From contig JACCPH010000035.1 of assembly GCA_014183095.1 (NCBI GenBank), positions 71,743 through 135,742 on the forward strand: a stretch of DNA of 64,000 nucleotides, given 5' to 3'. The notes below the pieces were generated by a model that saw nothing but the letters and a program-made list of their open reading frames with translations, ran no database searches and was not told where the DNA came from. The position numbers and the translations under genes were made by a program. Positions 22,476-33,200 of the stretch are shown here, one piece after another (the first letter of the stretch is position 1; each line of letters opens with the position of its first letter). Source of the DNA: Harringtonia aguacate. Lineage: Eukaryota > Ascomycota > Sordariomycetes > Ophiostomatales > Ophiostomataceae.

Positions 22476-23279
22476 CTATGCCTTGATGGCCAGCACCAGC
22501 GTCAGCACAATCAGCGTCACGACCAGCACCAGCAGAGCCATGAGCTTGACGTTCTTCCACCACATCTGCCGCTTCAGCCCGCGGCTGCGCACGCGAAACT
22601 CGCGGGCGCTGCCGCCGAGGCGGTCCGTCTGGTCGACCAGCAGGTCGATGCGCTCGCCGCGCTCGAGCAGGCTCTCAATGTTGCGGCCCATGATGCCGCG
22701 CACGTCGTCAATGTCGCGGCGGACGTTGGAGATGGTGTCGTCGGCGGCGGCACTTGCAGCACTAGTGTTCATACCGGGAAACGACCCGGACCCGTAGTCG
22801 AACATGAGGCTGCGCAGCGGGCCGTTGAAGGCGGCGCAGCCGTAGTTGGGCAGGTCGGCGTAGTCGGTGGCGGCGGGCGAAAAGTCGGCAAAGAACAGGT
22901 CGCGCATGGCCACCAGAAAGGCAAAGGGCACGCGACGGCCGAGGCCCGCCTCGGCCACGACCAGAAAGGTCAGCCCCCCGGCGCTCATGTTGTTCGACGC
23001 ATGCTCGGGTGCCGACGACGGCGCCTCGGCAATGTAGTGGATGTGGTTGGTGCCGTGCGTGTACGTCAGCTTCTGCGGCGTGCGGTGCTCGATCTTGGGC
23101 AGGATGAGAGAGGCCAGCGACGACGTCTGGCTCGAGGCCGACGTCGTGCACTCGGCGAGGATGGTCGAGTGGTGGGCGACGCAGGCGCTGGATGTGGTCA
23201 GCACACGGGGGGCATCGTCCCGACAAAACAAAAAACGCAGCCAGACGTACTAGAGCAGCGGCGTGGTCGGAGAGGCCAT
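22476..23279 (-). CDS. Longin R-SNARE, VAMP7/Nyv1-like
   Basis: Vesicle fusion protein of the vacuolar/endosomal route. Exons: 23279-23251 and 23187-22476 (246 aa). The start MASPTTPLLYACVAHHSTILAE is the first longin strand; intron 1 splits the Tyr codon. The longin domain spans about 8-140, with YTHGTNHIHYIAE and LTFLVVAEAGLGRR. A linker, then the SNARE motif follows (about 155-215): NVRRDIDDVRGIM, then NIESLLERGERIDLLVDQT with the zero-layer Arg in LLERGE. A basic WWKNVK segment precedes the C-terminal membrane anchor (about 222-244). Ykt6 is excluded because it lacks a membrane span; Sec22 is less likely given the SNARE sequence. The domain order is clear; the choice between Nyv1 and VAMP7 naming is not. 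Confidence 0.9.
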
Positions 23280-23839
23280 GGCTGCGGTGGTTCGGAGTGT
23301 GTCTCAAGGCCGAGGCCCTCGGGTCATCTGTCGCGTAGCCAGGCGTCAGAGACGCTGCACGTGGCGGCGTCGGCAAGATGCTGCGTATGCGGGCGTATGC
23401 AAACGTGTGAAGGCGCGTGCAGATGGATTTCTGACAAACGGGCGCGCCTGTGTGGTGTCGCGGGAGTGGACGCAGCGGCGGTTGCGAATAGCTGTCGAGA
23501 GATGCGACGGGGAAAACGGCGCCAGGCAGAGAGGGCTTTGCTGATGACGAACAGCGAGTAATAGTAATAATAATCCTGCAGGAACTCGGCCAGCGGACGT
23601 TTGGCCATTCCCAAGATGGACTAGCGCCGTCTGAGCCACATGCTACAGGGGTTCCCCTCAAAGCCTGGCAGCCATATTTGTATTACGAGATTACGAGAAT
23701 AGACGGGTGGGCGTCATTAGAGCGGGAGCAATGCGAAGCGCCCTGTAGCAATGCACTGTCATGCTTGCCATGGCGAAATCGAGGGTATGAATTCCAAATG
23801 CTACCATAGCGTTCAATCGTGACGTTGCCAACCCATAAC

Positions 23840-23874
<35 letters not shown>

Positions 23875-23887
23875 AGACAGCCTTCCT
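23280..23887. other. Intergenic region with CA microsatellite
   Basis: About 610 bp upstream of the SNARE gene. It contains a (CA)n microsatellite at 23842-23872 and short ATTACGAG repeats near 23683. No gene seen. Confidence 0.6.
23842..23872. repeat. (CA)n microsatellite
   Basis: A 31-nt run of alternating C and A, just past the stop of the Pro-rich ORF (minus strand). Likely polymorphic. Confidence 0.95.
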
Positions 23888-24328
23888 TCACAGCTTGGAC
23901 CCTGGCCGCCGCCGCGGAAACCATTCGCCAGACACTCGGTAGACGTAGCCGTGGGCCACGGGGTTTCTAGAGTGCGTCGGCGCGGGCGGAGGAACCGACG
24001 CCGCTGCTGCTGCCGCTGCCGGTAATAATGGCGGTGCGCCGGACGCTCCAGCTGCCGATATCGGTCCAGCTACGCCGTGGAGCGGATGTCTGTGCAGGTG
24101 CTCCGTGAAGAAGACCGGGTGCCGCAATGACGGGTTGTGGGCGGCGTGGTTCAGGGCCATGGGCCTCGGCTGCGGCTGTGGTGGTATCGTGACCGGTGGC
24201 ATGGCTCCGGCTATGGTGAAGGCGGCCGACAGCGGCGGCAGTGGCGGCGGCAGCTGTGGCAGATTGCGCGCGCCGGATGGCAGGCGTGGCGCCGTCGGGG
24301 GTGGTGAGGAGGCAGGCTGCGCGTACAT
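23888..24328 (-). CDS. Hypothetical Pro/Ala-rich protein
   Basis: A 146-codon frame begins MYAQPASSPPPTAPRLPSG and is rich in Pro and Ala throughout, with a His-containing middle (EHLHRHPLH) and an Ala run. The same frame extends to an ATG at 24439, but that stretch has different composition. A TACGAGTA octamer lies 82 bp upstream of the chosen start. I recognise no family. Sustained composition and lack of a better frame on either strand favour coding, but such sequence can arise by chance in GC-rich DNA. It may also be one exon of a longer gene, though I found no convincing partner exon. Confidence 0.35.
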   Translation of the reverse strand: MYAQPASSPPPTAPRLPSGARNLPQLPPPLPPLSAAFTIAGAMPPVTIPPQPQPRPMALNHAAHNPSLRHPVFFTEHLHRHPLHGVAGPISAAGASGAPPLLPAAAAAAASVPPPAPTHSRNPVAHGYVYRVSGEWFPRRRPGSKL

Positions 24329-24547
24329 ACTGTGTGCCGTTGTGTAGTCGCGAAGCCGAGGGAGTGAAAAAGATGGATGCCGATGTGAGGAGAAAGCTAG
24401 AGTCAGAACTACGAGTACTTGTACGTACTCACGTGCCAAGTTTTTTTTGGCTCACAACGGACCGACTTGGCTCGTTTAGGCCTAAAGCGGCGGCGGCAGA
24501 GCGCTATTTTGCAGTGCCATCTAATTCGGATCGTGCTCTATGGGAAT

Positions 24548-26137
24548 CTATGCTTTGCGCCGCGGGCCGCGTTTCTTTTCGATCTTTTCCGTTTTTTCCG
24601 CCTTGTCCGCCTTGTCCGTTTTTTCTATCTTTTCCACATTTTCCGTCTTTTCAATCTTTTCCGTCTTTTCTGTCTTTTCCGCCTTCGTCTTCTCCGTCTT
24701 TCCCTTTCCGGATGCGGCCTTGGTCTTGGCCTTTTCGCGCTTCTGGCCCGCCTTGATGGTGTCGACGAGCGCGGCAATCTCGCTCGCCTGCTCGTCTTCC
24801 TTGGCCTTTTTCTCGTCCGCCTCGGCCTGCTTCTGTGCCTCCTGGCGCATCTGCAGCGCGCGCTTCTCCGTCTCCTCGACCAGCAGGTCGCTCTCCTGCC
24901 ACAGCGCCTTGGCCACGGCCTCGTCGTCGACGTCGCGCCGGGCCACGTCCACGAGGCGGCACCGCTTGACCAGCTTGTGCGACACGGCGTCGTCAGCCAT
25001 GCCGGCGTCGAGGGCTTCGCCGGCGCGGCCCAGGTCGCGCATCCGCCGCAGGTCCGCCTCCATGGCGGCATACAGCACCGACTGGGCGCCGTCCTCGGCC
25101 GCCGGCACAAACAGCCACCACAGCGGGTACAGCAGCACGTAGATCAGCAGCAGGCCCAGCAGCGAACCGCCCGACACCCAGCGGCGGAAGCCCGGCGTGC
25201 GCGCCGCGCCCGGGTCGACCAACAGCACGCGCACGTTGCTGGGCAGGCCGTCGGGGCGCTTGTAGGAGTCGACGTGCTTCTGGTAGGCGCGGGCAAAGAT
25301 CATGAGGGCCAGCTTGCTGCGGGCGTAGGCGCGGCGGGGGGTCCAGTCGGAGATCTGGCTGTTGTTGGGTGACGTCGGCTTGTCCGTGTTGTCTGTGCTC
25401 TTTTCTTTGCCCTTGTCCTTGCCCTTTTTTGCCTCCGGCTTCTCTGCCTCCGGCTTCTCTGCCTTGTCCTTGTCCGTCATGGCCACCAGCGGCGGCGCTC
25501 CAATGTAGGACGAGCACGTGGCGATGATGACGCGCACGTCACGGTCAAACGGCTGCGACCGCAGCGCCGGGCTCAGCAGCCCCAGCAGGTGAAAGTTGGC
25601 CAGATAGTTGGCCATCCAGGCGCGCTCGAGGCCCTCGGCCGTCGTGGTGCCGCGGGCCGGCGTGCCCGGAGCAGCCGGCATGGGCACGGCGTCGACGGCC
25701 GCACACAGCACCACCATGTCCAGGCGCCGCGGCGGCAGCGAGTCGATCCACTTGGTGGCAAACGTGCGTATGCTGTGCAGCGACGTCAGGTCGGCCTGCT
25801 CGGCGTACACCATCGGGTGGCCGACGCGCTCCCGCAGCTCGTCGACGTAGTCGGCCACAAACGGATCCGACGGCGGCCGCGACGTCAGCAGCACCGTGTG
25901 CGCACCGCGCTTGGCCAGCTCGTAGGCCACCACGGCTCCGATGCCCGACGTGCCTCCCGTGATCATGACCACGCGGCCGTGCATCGACCGCTCCGCCTTG
26001 TTCGTTGCGCCGCTGCAGAGATACTTGGTCGCCGCCAGCGCGGCCAGCGAGCCGCCGTACCGGGCCAGCACCCACGGATCGGGCATCCACGGCGGCCAGC
26101 CATAGAAATAGGCCCGTGCAATGAACGGGAGCGGCAT
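24548..26137 (-). CDS. Membrane short-chain dehydrogenase/reductase
   Basis: Single-exon 529-aa NAD(P)-dependent oxidoreductase of the SDR family. Cofactor motif TGGTSGIG (about 59-66), then an LCAAVDA segment where classical SDRs have NNAG, CSSY near the catalytic Ser, and catalytic YARSK (about 271-275). A hydrophobic segment (about 326-349, LLGLLLIYVLLYPLWW) suggests attachment to ER or lipid-droplet membrane, as in yeast Env9 and retinol-dehydrogenase-like proteins. An Asp/Lys-rich insertion (about 218-250, KPEAEKPEAKK) lies before the Tyr motif. The C-terminal tail (about 405-529) is a charged coiled coil ending in KTEK/EKIEK repeats. The Met at 26137 is preferred over one at 26245, whose extra residues come from a CT dinucleotide run. 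Substrate unknown. Confidence 0.85.
   Translation of the reverse strand: MPLPFIARAYFYGWPPWMPDPWVLARYGGSLAALAATKYLCSGATNKAERSMHGRVVMITGGTSGIGAVVAYELAKRGAHTVLLTSRPPSDPFVADYVDELRERVGHPMVYAEQADLTSLHSIRTFATKWIDSLPPRRLDMVVLCAAVDAVPMPAAPGTPARGTTTAEGLERAWMANYLANFHLLGLLSPALRSQPFDRDVRVIIATCSSYIGAPPLVAMTDKDKAEKPEAEKPEAKKGKDKGKEKSTDNTDKPTSPNNSQISDWTPRRAYARSKLALMIFARAYQKHVDSYKRPDGLPSNVRVLLVDPGAARTPGFRRWVSGGSLLGLLLIYVLLYPLWWLFVPAAEDGAQSVLYAAMEADLRRMRDLGRAGEALDAGMADDAVSHKLVKRCRLVDVARRDVDDEAVAKALWQESDLLVEETEKRALQMRQEAQKQAEADEKKAKEDEQASEIAALVDTIKAGQKREKAKTKAASGKGKTEKTKAEKTEKTEKIEKTENVEKIEKTDKADKAEKTEKIEKKRGPRRKA
24575..24690. repeat. Minisatellite encoding the EKxEK tail
   Basis: Imperfect 9-15-nt units around TCTTTTCCG/TTTTTCCG encode alternating Lys-Thr-Glu-Lys and Glu-Lys-Ile-Glu-Lys on the minus strand. 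Likely length-variable between strains. Confidence 0.75.
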
Positions 26138-26486
26138 GGCGGCGAAACGGCAGCAGACAGTTGTTCCTGGCTCCTGGCTCCTTTTTGGCGCTCTCTCTCT
26201 CTCTCTCTCTCTCTCCTTGTCCCAAAAAACGCTGACCAATCTCACTCCCGAATTTGCTGCGGATTGGCTGCAGGCAGGCGGGCGAACAGCGTGTCATGTG
26301 TGCACGTGACCCAAGGTGGGACGGTGGGACCCTTTTTCTTCGTCGGCGGGGATCGACGACCCCGCTAATTGCCCTCGCTCCCTCCCCTCCTCCACTTTCG
26401 TTGGCCATACTATTGCTCATAATCCAGCCTCCAGTCCAGAACCTTTGAGCACGCTGTTTTTCTACTTGCCTGATTCGGAAACAGCC
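26138..26486. other. Divergent promoter, dehydrogenase / 599-aa protein
   Basis: A 349-bp interval between divergent starts. A CT dinucleotide run at 26190-26215 lies about 55 bp before the dehydrogenase ATG (GA-rich on its transcript), a position common for fungal 5' leaders. Confidence 0.65.
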
Positions 26487-28545
26487 ATGGAACCAGCAGG
26501 TTTCTGGATTCCTGGAAAGAACCTCTCCATCTATCCCCGATGCGCCGCCTGCGGCGATGACCTCGTGCGCCATGAGACGGTGATGTTGTGTACACTGGCC
26601 TCATCTCCTGCTGCTTGTGTTTTTTTTACTTTCTTTACTTTCTTTTCTTTCTTTTCTTGTTGCTGACGAAAGACAGTGCTGGGCAACAGCGAGGGCATGG
26701 GGTGTATGAGTACAAGTCCCGTGTTTCCTTACCCAGACGGCTCGTACCAGAACCATGGGCTGCTCGGTTTCCAGTCGGAAATGTACGGAGAGCACCGCCT
26801 CTTTCCCGTCTCTGTGGTTGTGCACTATGCCTGTCTCGAGCTGTTTCAAGCGGAATGCTTCAGGCTGCAGCCCGACGACATGCTCGGCACCGACCTGCTG
26901 GACAAGCTGTGGAGAGCGGGCACCAGACAGCGGCCTTGGAGGAATGCCCCCCACATCCAGTTTGAGAACGACAGCTTTCGGTCCAACGAAAAGCAGAGAG
27001 CTGTGTTTGTCCGCGTGGCGGCCATGGCCAAGATGCCGGCGCTGGCCCGCTTGCCGCCGGAGCTGATCGATCCCATCTACCGGCAGTCGCGCCACAGCCT
27101 GTTTTGGCGCGCCATTTCTGTCATGAGTCTCTGCGCAGACGCTGTGCGATGGACACACCTGCCGCCCTCTATGTTGCCGCTGGACATGATCGCTTCCTGG
27201 GAGCGTGGCCAGCGTGTCGCCTTTGGTAGCGAATCGTCGCTGTCGTTGCTGCCGTACGTAAGAATTGGCCTTGACCGGCAGGGGATCTGCCAGGTCGAGC
27301 GCTTGCCGGAGCGCCCCGTGTTCAGTGTTGGCGACATTACGTATAAGCATGCGTACATTCTTGAGCATGTCGATGCTCTGTATGACGTAGTTGCAGAAGA
27401 CAAGGCGCGTTTTTTTTTTTTTTTTTTATGTCTTTTGTTCTTTTGCTCTTTTGTTCTTTACATGTACACAATTATTTTGACACTTTTAGGACGACCTCCT
27501 ACGCCTACGCCTGCCTGCTGGGCATCCTGGATTCCCCATCTGGAAGGCCTCCTCGCCGCCAGATTTGGAAGAGTGCGGGCTTCTTGAAGCAGCAACGTTC
27601 CAGCAATGCCTGCCGCCCGACCTGTCTGAACCGCTGAACGCTATCGACGTCAACCGCTGTTACGGGCTGAGCTTTTTCTTCGCGGAGGGTGATGTACATG
27701 CCATCCACGTACACCGGTCGGCCGACGACAGCGCAGAGGCAACGTATCAACGCCTGGCTGTCGTCTTCAAGGACGGGGTGACGTGGGCATTTTTGCCAAT
27801 TGCGCCCAACGACTCTGTTCTCGCTATCGGGGCACAGAAAAGCCCGACGACCTTTAGCTTCCTGGTAAGGCAGAAACTCATCCTAGCCGGTCAAAGCAAC
27901 GTCTCGGATGCAGGCAGCTGATCATTTTGACAGTTTCGAATGAAGCTCGCCGGGGACGTGGTTATCGGGCGGGCATCCGAAAGCCCCTTCAAAGACATTA
28001 CTTTTACGAGTGCCGAGGGCCATGTGGTGCTTCTCTGCGCAGTGGCTGGCGGCCAAGTCAAGCCTCTGCCTTTTATTGGGGCCTATTCCGACCAGCAGCT
28101 CGAGCTCCGTGACACTTACCCACAGCCAAATGCGTACGACACAGACATTCCCCATCACAAGTACCATTACTCCTGGGCTCCGCTTGTAAACATGCAGTCT
28201 GTGCGAGTCTTCCGCGACCCCACGACAGGACTGTGTCATGGGATGCTGTTTGAGTATAAAAATGGTGCAAGGCGTGCCATCGGACCGTGTCGTCCTAGCC
28301 AAGACGTCACTGAGCTTGCCCTTTCGCCGGCCACGATCTGCTACCGGCACGTACGGCATCAGCCGCCCCTATCTCATCACGATGCGAGCGGTGTCTACGT
28401 CAAGCTGTGTGGTGAGGCGGAGAATCAGCAGGAAAGTTCGGAATGGACGCGTCAAAAACTCGATTCTGACGCATTGATATTCATCTGGCTTCGTCATAGC
28501 TTCCATTTGGAGTATTCGCCTTCTTGTACGACGGTTATCGGCTGA
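26487..28545 (+). CDS. Hypothetical protein, fungal family of unknown function
   Basis: Spliced model of 599 aa: 26487-26589, 26677-27386, 27490-27864, 27934-28545. An N-terminal cysteine pair (CAAC) may bind metal. Then comes a region with LARLPPELIDPIYRQS resembling an F-box-like helix, followed by VRIGLDRQGICQVERLP and, across intron 2, DDLLRLRLPAGHPGFPIW. I have seen this IGLDxxGI...LRLPxGHPGFxxW pattern in large uncharacterised fungal families that carry an F-box-like motif, but I cannot name a function. Intron 2 is least certain: the strong-looking sequence runs into an 18-T tract at about 27410-27428, and the only phase-0 donor I find is GTAGTT at 27387. Introns 1 and 3 (GTACAC and GTAAGG donors) are better. 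Possibly a ubiquitin-ligase adaptor; weak inference. Confidence 0.6.
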
Positions 28546-28842
28546 GGTGGGCTTTGATTGACGCAAGCTGGGCTTGCTCGTCATGGTTGGCAGGGCAGAA
28601 ACCAATGACGGATTTCTTAGCGACCTTGAAAAGGGACCTTTTTTGGCGTATTATTAGCTGTCAGATTAGGGGAATTTCAACTGGCTTTACAGGTCATTTT
28701 CTCAGCTCAGCGTCTTATGTCAGGGCACGTGCCATAGCTCACAGCACTGACTGCCTGTTAAACGAGCCAAATCTAGCGAGCACGCGGCTGTCGCCACTGC
28801 TCGCGAGACGCAAGATACGTCACAAAGCCGCACACGCTCGAC

Positions 28843-29643
28843 ATGCCGCCCCGAGACAGACAAGCCGAGTCCATGGCGCCGGCTGCCGGCGATGACAACG
28901 TCGACAACGACGACGGTTCGGTTGACACCCCGCTGCACCTCCTCCGTCCCTTTGGCACCGGCCTGCACCGCCGCCCCGTCCCCTTTGTCAAGGCCGGCGC
29001 GCCGCCGCCCGCCGACGACCGCTACCGCCATGCCCTGCCGGGGTCGGCCGTGTCGGACCTCTACCTCAGCATCGTCATGCAGGCCAAGGGAGGAGGAGGA
29101 GGGAGGGAGGGGGAGCCGTCGGACGCACCAACTGTCTCTCCTCCTCCTCCCACCTGCGACGTCTGTCGCCTGCCGCTGTCGTCGTCGTCGTCGTCGTCGT
29201 CGTCACTGTCTTCGTCATCCTCCCCCTCCCCCTCCTCCACCACCCACCAGACCTGCCTCGTCCACCAGGTCGCCCTCGGCCACTCCCACCCGCCGTCGGC
29301 CCTCGACCGCACCCGCCGCGGCCTCGGCATCATGGCCGCGCAGGGCTGGGACCCGGACAGCCGCCGCGGGCTGGGCGCACACGAGCAGGGGATGGCGTTT
29401 CCGCTGAAGCCGAAGCCGCGGCCGGAGCGGCAGGGCCTGGGAGCAGACGACAAGGCAGGCACCGCCGCGAAAAACAACAAGACGGCCCTGCCCCCCCGAG
29501 AAGCCAAGCCGCGCACGTTTGACGCCAAGACGATCCGCAAGATGGACCGGGCGCAGCGGCAGCGGACGGCGCGGCTGCGGGAGCAGCTGCTCGGCAGCAA
29601 GGACGTGGACAAGTACCTGTACGGCGACCAGGACCAGGGATGA
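28843..29643 (+). CDS. G-patch protein, GPANK1-like
   Basis: Single-exon 266-aa protein. Residues 100-155 hold CDVC followed, after a Ser run and a Pro/Ser spacer, by THQxCLxHQ. These paired Cys and His could form a small zinc site. A G-patch motif follows (about 157-200): RRGLGIMAAQGWDPDSRRGLG then PERQGLG. The basic tail is RKMDRAQRQRTARLREQLL. G-patch proteins bind RNA and activate DEAH-box helicases. Order and spacing resemble the C-terminal part of GPANK1 without ankyrin repeats. A poly-Ser run from TCG repeats at about 29186-29214 is low complexity. Confidence 0.75.
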   Translation: MPPRDRQAESMAPAAGDDNVDNDDGSVDTPLHLLRPFGTGLHRRPVPFVKAGAPPPADDRYRHALPGSAVSDLYLSIVMQAKGGGGGREGEPSDAPTVSPPPPTCDVCRLPLSSSSSSSSSLSSSSSPSPSSTTHQTCLVHQVALGHSHPPSALDRTRRGLGIMAAQGWDPDSRRGLGAHEQGMAFPLKPKPRPERQGLGADDKAGTAAKNNKTALPPREAKPRTFDAKTIRKMDRAQRQRTARLREQLLGSKDVDKYLYGDQDQG

Positions 29644-29992
29644 GCAAGCCTGTCGTGGTGTGGGCTAAGACCTGCTAGAAACAATACCCACCAGTCTTGC
29701 ACGGTCGACCAGCGCGACGTCGGCGGCCGGACCTCCACATATGGCCGCGGTCGCATGGCGACAGGATGGCGACAGAGCCTACAACAGCTGCGGCTTATGG
29801 CAGACATATGGCAGACCTGCGTGGTCCGCGTCAAGATGCGCCCATGCAGAGCGCCAGCTGCCCAGCTGTCCAGCCGGCTAATATAATACCCTCTTGTTGT
29901 GAGAAGCCTCTTAAATCGGCTGCAATATACGTATGTCTGCTATGCAAATCTGCTTGTGCCTTGATTTTCATTTCGCCCCGTTAATCCGCCTG
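29644..29992. other. Convergent 3' region, G-patch gene / SLH1
   Basis: A 349-bp interval between two stop codons; presumed 3' UTRs. Nothing else seen. Confidence 0.6.
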
Positions 29993-30256
29993 TCAGCCCT
30001 CTGTTTCCGTGCCAGTGTTGCTCTTGTCAATGCCGTCCACGGTCGGCGCCTCGGGGATCTCGACGGCCAGCACCCGGTGCTCTAGGCCCACGTAGCCGTC
30101 GCTCACAATGAGGACGTCCACGCGGCCGGCCTTGACAGCCTCGTCGGGCAGCTTGAGCACGGCCCTGGCGGTCGACTTCCAGCTGCTTGCGGCAGACCCA
30201 GCACCCGCTCGCGCACTCCTGCCGCCCCTGCCTCGGCCGCCGCCTCTGCCCCTTGC

Positions 30257-30292
<36 letters not shown>

Positions 30293-33200
30293 CGTACGGC
30301 CTGCACCACCGCCGTGGCCACTGCTACCACCTTGGCTACCTCCGCCTCCACCTCCACTTCCACCCTGGCTCCAGCCGATTCGCTTCACCGCGTACAGCTC
30401 GTCCCGGGCCAGGTCGCCGACGAGCGCAAAGAAGCCCTCAGTCTGCGGCTTGGGGAACCGGGGCGCGAACATGCGGCCCTCGCGGCCGGCGAGCGTGTTG
30501 AGGCGACGCAGCGTCACGGCCAGCGACGACGACGTGACCTGGTCGACGGTGACCTGCAGGCGGGGCAGCATGGCGGCGGCGCGGGCAAACGCGGCGTGTC
30601 GGCTCGCGGGCACGGCCAGCGCCTTGGCCAGCTGGGCACGCTGGGCCTCGTCCATGGCTGCGACGGCCTGCAGCGATAGGGCATTGCCGGCAGTGTTGCC
30701 ATTGCCATTGTCGTTCTTGTCGTTGCCGTTACCGTCGTTGCCGTCGTCGCCGCCGCCGGCCTTGCCCTTGCCCTTGCCTCGGCCCTTGCCTCGGCCCGAC
30801 TGGGGGTAGTTCGTCGCCGCCGCCGCCGCATCCACACCCGGCAGCACGGCCACGGGCGGGTCGGTGGGCCAGGCGGCCGACTTGATGCACTGCAGCAGCT
30901 GGATCATGGCGAGGCAGCTCGACAGCATGCCCAGCTCAGCCAGCACGTCGACGGCCGCCTGGATGATACGGATGGCCTGGTCGAGCACGCTCGTCTGATC
31001 GCCGACGTAGTCGGTGATGGGCAGCTCGAAGCGCGCCATGTGCGCCTGCAGCAGCAGGAACGACTTGACGTGCGGGTCCCACATGGGCAGCCCCCAGCCG
31101 GGGCCCGTGGCCGGAAACGGCAGCGCCCGCGCCAGCTCGTCGTTGACCAAGTCCTCGTTGTGGCGCACCGGCAGCTCGTCGTACTCGATCGCGTGGCACA
31201 TCCACGCCAGCACGTCTGCAAAGGCCGCCTGCGGCCGCGCGTGCCGCACCAGGTAGCGGATCGTCTTGTGCGACAGGTAGTAGTAGCTCATGATCTTGCC
31301 CAGCGGCGTCGCGTCCACGCGCCCGTTCGGCTGCACCTCGACGCACTGCGACGTCGCCAGCTCGCCCAGCGACGTCTCCACCATGTCCACCATGAACGCG
31401 TTGGCCCGCTGCTGCGCCGTCGCCCCGCCGTTCTCCTGCTGCTCCGCCGACGAGATCTCCAGCCCGTAGAACGACGGGTTCTTGTGCAGCCGCCGAAAGA
31501 AAAACGTCCACGTCAGGTAGTCCAGCGCGTCCTGCTTGCTCACAATCGTCGCCGCCGACACCTCGGCGCACAAGTGGTTGTCCAGCACCGTGTGCAGCAG
31601 CGACTCCACGGGGAAGCCCGTGTGCAAAAAGTGCTTGTAAAAGTCCTTTTTCGAGTCCTCTGTAAAGATGCGCGCCACGCCCGAGTTGTCAAACTGCGGC
31701 CGCCCCGCCCGCCCCAGCATCTGCAGCACGTCCGTCAGCTCCATGTCCCGATACGCCTCGATCCGCGGATCAAAGTACTTGGTGCCCTTGACCACCACCA
31801 GGTGCGCCGGCAGGTTGACGCCCCACGCCAGCGTGCTCGTCGCCACCAGGATCTGGATCTTGTTGTTCACAAAGAGCTCCTCGGAGATCTGCCGGTCCGA
31901 CTCCACCAGGCCGGCGTGGTGCAGCCCGATGCCGAAGCTGATGGCCTCGCGCAGCGACTCGTCCTTGACCCGCGCCAGGTTCGCCTGCAGGTCGTCCTCG
32001 TCCATGGCCAGGAACCGCCGCGGGTTGTCCTCCATGCCGCAAAAGTTGATCAGGTCCTCCGCCGTCAGCCGCGTCTGCCGCCGCGACGGCACAAACACAA
32101 TCACCGGCTTGGTCGGGCTGTGGTTCTTGATCGCCAGGAACGTCGGCCGGTTCATCGACTGCATCAGCGGGCAGAATCCGCGCACCTCGGGGAACCCGTC
32201 AATGTACAGCTCCAGCGGCACCGGCCGCACCGAGTGCCGGAAGTTGAACATGGCGCCCTGGCTCTGCTTGACGCCCAGCCAGTTGGCCAGGTCCGTCGCG
32301 TTGGCCGCCGCCGTCGACATGCCCAGCAGCCGCACCGGGTGCTTGGTCGACGCCGCAATGTAGTTCATGCGCGACACGATAATCTCCAGAATCGGCCCGC
32401 GGTTGCTGGCCAGCAGGTGGATCTCGTCAATGATCACCAGGCTCACCTTGCGCACGTAGTTGCGCGTCTGCCAGCTGCGCGAGATGCCGTCCCATTTCTC
32501 GGGCGTCGTCACGATAATGTCGGCGTCCTGGATCGTCCGCGTGTCGGGCGTGTTGTCGCCCGTCAGCTCCACCATCTTCAGCCCGGCCGGCCCCGCCAGC
32601 CGCCCGCCCCAGTCGTTCATGCGCTCGCGCACCAGCGCCTTCATCGGCGCAATGTACACCACCTTGGACCCCGGGTGCTCCCGGAACGCCCACCACATCG
32701 CCAGCTCCGCCGCCACCGTCTTGCCGCTGCCCGTCGGCGACCCCAGCAGCACGTTGGCCGGCGTGTGGTACAGCGTGTGGAAGATCTGCGTCTGCATCGG
32801 GTTGAAGTACTGGAAGCGCTGCGCGTAGATCGCCTCCAGCACGGGGTTGTCCAGCGCGCTGATCGGCAGCGGCTGCAGGTTCAGCAGGTCCGTGTACTTG
32901 CTCTCTGTGTCCGGCCGGATCAGGTGCTGGAACGACACCGGCGTTACCGTCTCCGCCCCCAGCCAGCGGTCCGACACCGCCCGCACATAGATCTGGTCCG
33001 GCAGCGGGTCCGACAGGGGGATGGTAAAGTCCAGCTCGTGGTTGTCCTGCAGCTTGCGGCGGTTCAGGATAAAGTACTCGTGGTGGTAGATCTCCGCCGT
33101 CTCCGAGTTCTCCACCCAGATGTAGTACGACTCGGACGTGCCGTGCATCTGGTCGTTCCACCGGAAGTCGGCCGTCACGTACAGCCGGATCCGCAGCACG

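Noticed and set aside
23842..23872. Possible CRISPR-like or regulatory array
   Set aside because: Simple CA dinucleotide microsatellite without spacers.
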